A stretch of DNA of 64,000 nucleotides, taken from the NCBI GenBank assembly GCA_963697455.1, contig CAVOOI010000032.1, positions 62,001 to 126,000 on the forward strand, read 5' to 3'. The position numbers were made by a program, and so were the translations under genes. The stretch is from JAFEDN01 sp963697455. Its GTDB lineage: Bacteria > Pseudomonadota > Gammaproteobacteria > Coxiellales > Coxiellaceae. The notes under the pieces are model-generated. The model had not been told where the DNA came from. It worked only from the letters and a program-made list of their open reading frames with translations, and did not search any database. Shown in pieces: positions 62,396 to 64,000 of this stretch. Numbering within the stretch: position 1 is the stretch's first letter; every line of letters begins with the position of its first letter.

Positions 62396-62929
62396 ATGAG
62401 TTTGAAAGAATTATCGCCTGGGAACAAAATTCCCGAAGATATCAATGTAATCATTGAAATTCCAGCACAGGCGGGGATGATTAAGTATGAAATGGATAAA
62501 GATAGTGGTCTATTGTCCGTTGACCGGTTTATGCCGACTTCAATGTATTATCCCGCTAACTATGGATTCGTGCCCAATACATTGTCCGGTGATGGTGATC
62601 CGGTGGATGTGTTGGTCATTACACCCGTGCCTGTTCAGGCCGGTACATTAATGCGTGTTCGTGCAGTGGGCGTGCTGAATATGGAAGATGAATCAGGACA
62701 GGATCGTAAAATCTTAGCCCTGCCGATTGCAAAAATCTGCGCGCAATTGGCGCATATCAAAAACTTAGAAGATGTGCCTGAAATTCTGCGCAAAAGCATA
62801 GTGCATTTTTTCGAGCAATATAAAGCGCTCGAAGCCGGCAAATGGGTAAAAATTTCTGGTTGGGAAGGGGTTAAAGCCGCACAAACCGAAATTGAAGAGA
62901 GCATTCGCCGTTACCAAGAAAAAAGATAA
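62396..62929 (+). CDS. ppa: Inorganic pyrophosphatase (family I)
   Basis: Hydrolyses pyrophosphate and so drives biosynthetic reactions. The protein has 177 residues, the usual bacterial size. The catalytic region DRFMPTSMYYPANYGFVPNT and the metal-binding signature GDGDPVDVLVI are intact; KILALPIAKIC, ALEAGKWVKISGW and IEESIRRY complete the family pattern. The start is ATG with AGGAG upstream. It is followed after 9 bp by putA. Confidence 0.97.
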   Translation: MSLKELSPGNKIPEDINVIIEIPAQAGMIKYEMDKDSGLLSVDRFMPTSMYYPANYGFVPNTLSGDGDPVDVLVITPVPVQAGTLMRVRAVGVLNMEDESGQDRKILALPIAKICAQLAHIKNLEDVPEILRKSIVHFFEQYKALEAGKWVKISGWEGVKAAQTEIEESIRRYQEKR

Positions 62930-62938
62930 TTGTTGAAA

Positions 62939-64000
62939 ATGAAAATTCCACCACGAGACGCCATCATTGAATCGTACCGTCAGGATGAAACGGCCTGCGT
63001 GCAGAATTTATTGCAAACGTTAAATTTAACGCCGGAAAAAGAGCAAACCATCACGGCGCTGGCTGCTGATTTAGTACACGCCGTTCGCCGCAAAAATTAT
63101 GAGGCCTCTGGAGTCGAAGCGCTGATTATGCATTACGATTTGTCGACCACTGAAGGCATTATGCTGATGTGTATCGCCGAAACTTTATTGCGTATTCCTG
63201 ATTCTGAAACCGAAGATCTGCTGATTCGGGATAAATTAACCAGCGCTCATTGGGAAGAACATCTAGGCAAAAGTCAGTCCACCTTCGTCAATATTACTAC
63301 CTGGGGATTAGCATTAACCGGAAAAATCCTCGATGGCAAAAGTCACGCCGGCCAATTTAAAAAAACCTGGCATAACTTGTTGCAACGCTGGGGTGAACCA
63401 GTGATTCGCAAAGCCGTTCACCAGGCCGTTAAAATCATGGGTAATCAATTTGTGGTTGGCCGCGGAATTGAAGATGCGCTGAAAGCTTCGCAACCTAATT
63501 TAAAAAAGGGTTACTTGTATTCTTATGATATGCTTGGCGAAGTCGCTCGCACTCAGGCAGACGCTGATCGCTATTTTCAAGCTTATCAGCAAGCGATCGA
63601 ACAACTTCACGCGACACTGCCACCCCAACCCACTCAGGAAATTAGGCATCGCCCGGGTATTTCCGTTAAATTGTCTGCACTTTACCCGCGGTATGTATTT
63701 ACCCACCGTGAACAAGCCGTACCGTTTTTAATTGCAAAATTACATCAGCTTGCTAAGCAAGCCCAACAAGCTCAGATTGGTTTGACAGTCGATGCCGAAG
63801 AAGCCGATCGTTTAGAAATGTCGCTGGATATTTTTTCCGCGGTTTTAACTCATCCTGATTTTGCGAATTGGGATGGCTTGGGATTAGCGGTGCAGGCCTA
63901 TCAAAAACGTGCTTTATCCTTAATTCAATGGCTGATTGAGTTGGGTCGAAATAATGGCAAGCGGATCAATGTGCGCTTAGTCAAAGGCGCTTATTGGGAT
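62939..64000 (+). CDS. putA: Bifunctional proline dehydrogenase/P5C dehydrogenase PutA, 3' part outside the window
   Basis: Oxidises proline to P5C with FAD and then to glutamate with NAD at the inner membrane. The 354 codons visible from the ATG at 62939 stay open to base 64000. The first residues MKIPPRDAIIESYRQ lead straight into the dimerisation arm, AVRRKNYEASGVEALIMHYD. The barrel follows: KKGYLYSYDMLGEVARTQAD, RPGISVKLSALYPRY, VDAEEADRLEMSL and VRLVKGAYWD. No N-terminal ribbon-helix-helix domain is present, so it should not repress its own gene as E. coli PutA does. It begins 9 bp after ppa. Confidence 0.93.
   Translation, partial: MKIPPRDAIIESYRQDETACVQNLLQTLNLTPEKEQTITALAADLVHAVRRKNYEASGVEALIMHYDLSTTEGIMLMCIAETLLRIPDSETEDLLIRDKLTSAHWEEHLGKSQSTFVNITTWGLALTGKILDGKSHAGQFKKTWHNLLQRWGEPVIRKAVHQAVKIMGNQFVVGRGIEDALKASQPNLKKGYLYSYDMLGEVARTQADADRYFQAYQQAIEQLHATLPPQPTQEIRHRPGISVKLSALYPRYVFTHREQAVPFLIAKLHQLAKQAQQAQIGLTVDAEEADRLEMSLDIFSAVLTHPDFANWDGLGLAVQAYQKRALSLIQWLIELGRNNGKRINVRLVKGAYWD

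Overview
The window looks like chromosome from a gammaproteobacterium, probably of the Legionellales/Coxiella-like part of the group. The reasons are a holD-like psi subunit gene, minCDE, lptFG, gammaproteobacterial-type valS, tadA and guaBA, and a Pseudomonas-type WbpE homologue. This placement is inference; there is no rRNA in the window to test it. I saw no tRNA, rRNA, CRISPR array or prophage.

Layout. 1-8.6 kb: two identical IS903-group (IS5 family) copies in direct orientation flank a gene for an exported beta-barrel (inverse-autotransporter-like) protein and a tight operon of a PhoU-like gene, pit, minC, minD and minE. 8.6-13.3 kb: a minus-strand lysine-catabolism operon (saccharopine/lysine dehydrogenase family, ALDH7, APC permease), then holD. 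13.2-28.6 kb: membrane glycosyltransferases, a GT2 polyprenyl-phosphate glycosyltransferase, valS, a coupled FAD-oxidoreductase/SDR pair, lptFG with a GtrA-like gene, a malic enzyme and purB. 28.9-56.6 kb: a large surface-polysaccharide locus, clearly AT-richer from about 28.8 to 46 kb. It holds a methyltransferase with a coiled coil, a double GT4, galE, three paralogous GT4s (one frameshifted in a poly-A run), a GT8-like enzyme, three GT-C-type membrane proteins, manC-gmd, further GT4s, sodC, a wbpE-like gene, a wzm/wzt ABC exporter, ugd, a UDP-glucuronate epimerase and an SDR. 56.7-64 kb: an amino-acid antiporter, guaB-guaA-tadA, a DUF2442 gene, ppa and the start of putA, which runs off the window.

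How the genes fit together. ManC, Gmd, GalE, Ugd, the UDP-GlcA epimerase and WbpE supply nucleotide sugars. The cytoplasmic GT4/GT8 enzymes build a chain. The methyltransferase may cap it, and Wzm/Wzt exports it. The GT2 enzyme, the GtrA-like protein and the GT-C proteins look like a periplasmic decoration route. Lptfg then help carry LPS outward.

The least expected content is between genes. At least four families of short palindromic, transposon-like repeats occur. Family A has a 184-bp copy with perfect terminal inverted repeats and a perfect direct repeat at its edges, and a cruciform-forming interior. Both IS copies sit at or next to the apex of a family-A hairpin. Two genes (minE and the beta-barrel gene) take their stop codons from the edge of a family-A copy. 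A second family (C) also shows a target duplication. None of these families encodes a recognisable protein.
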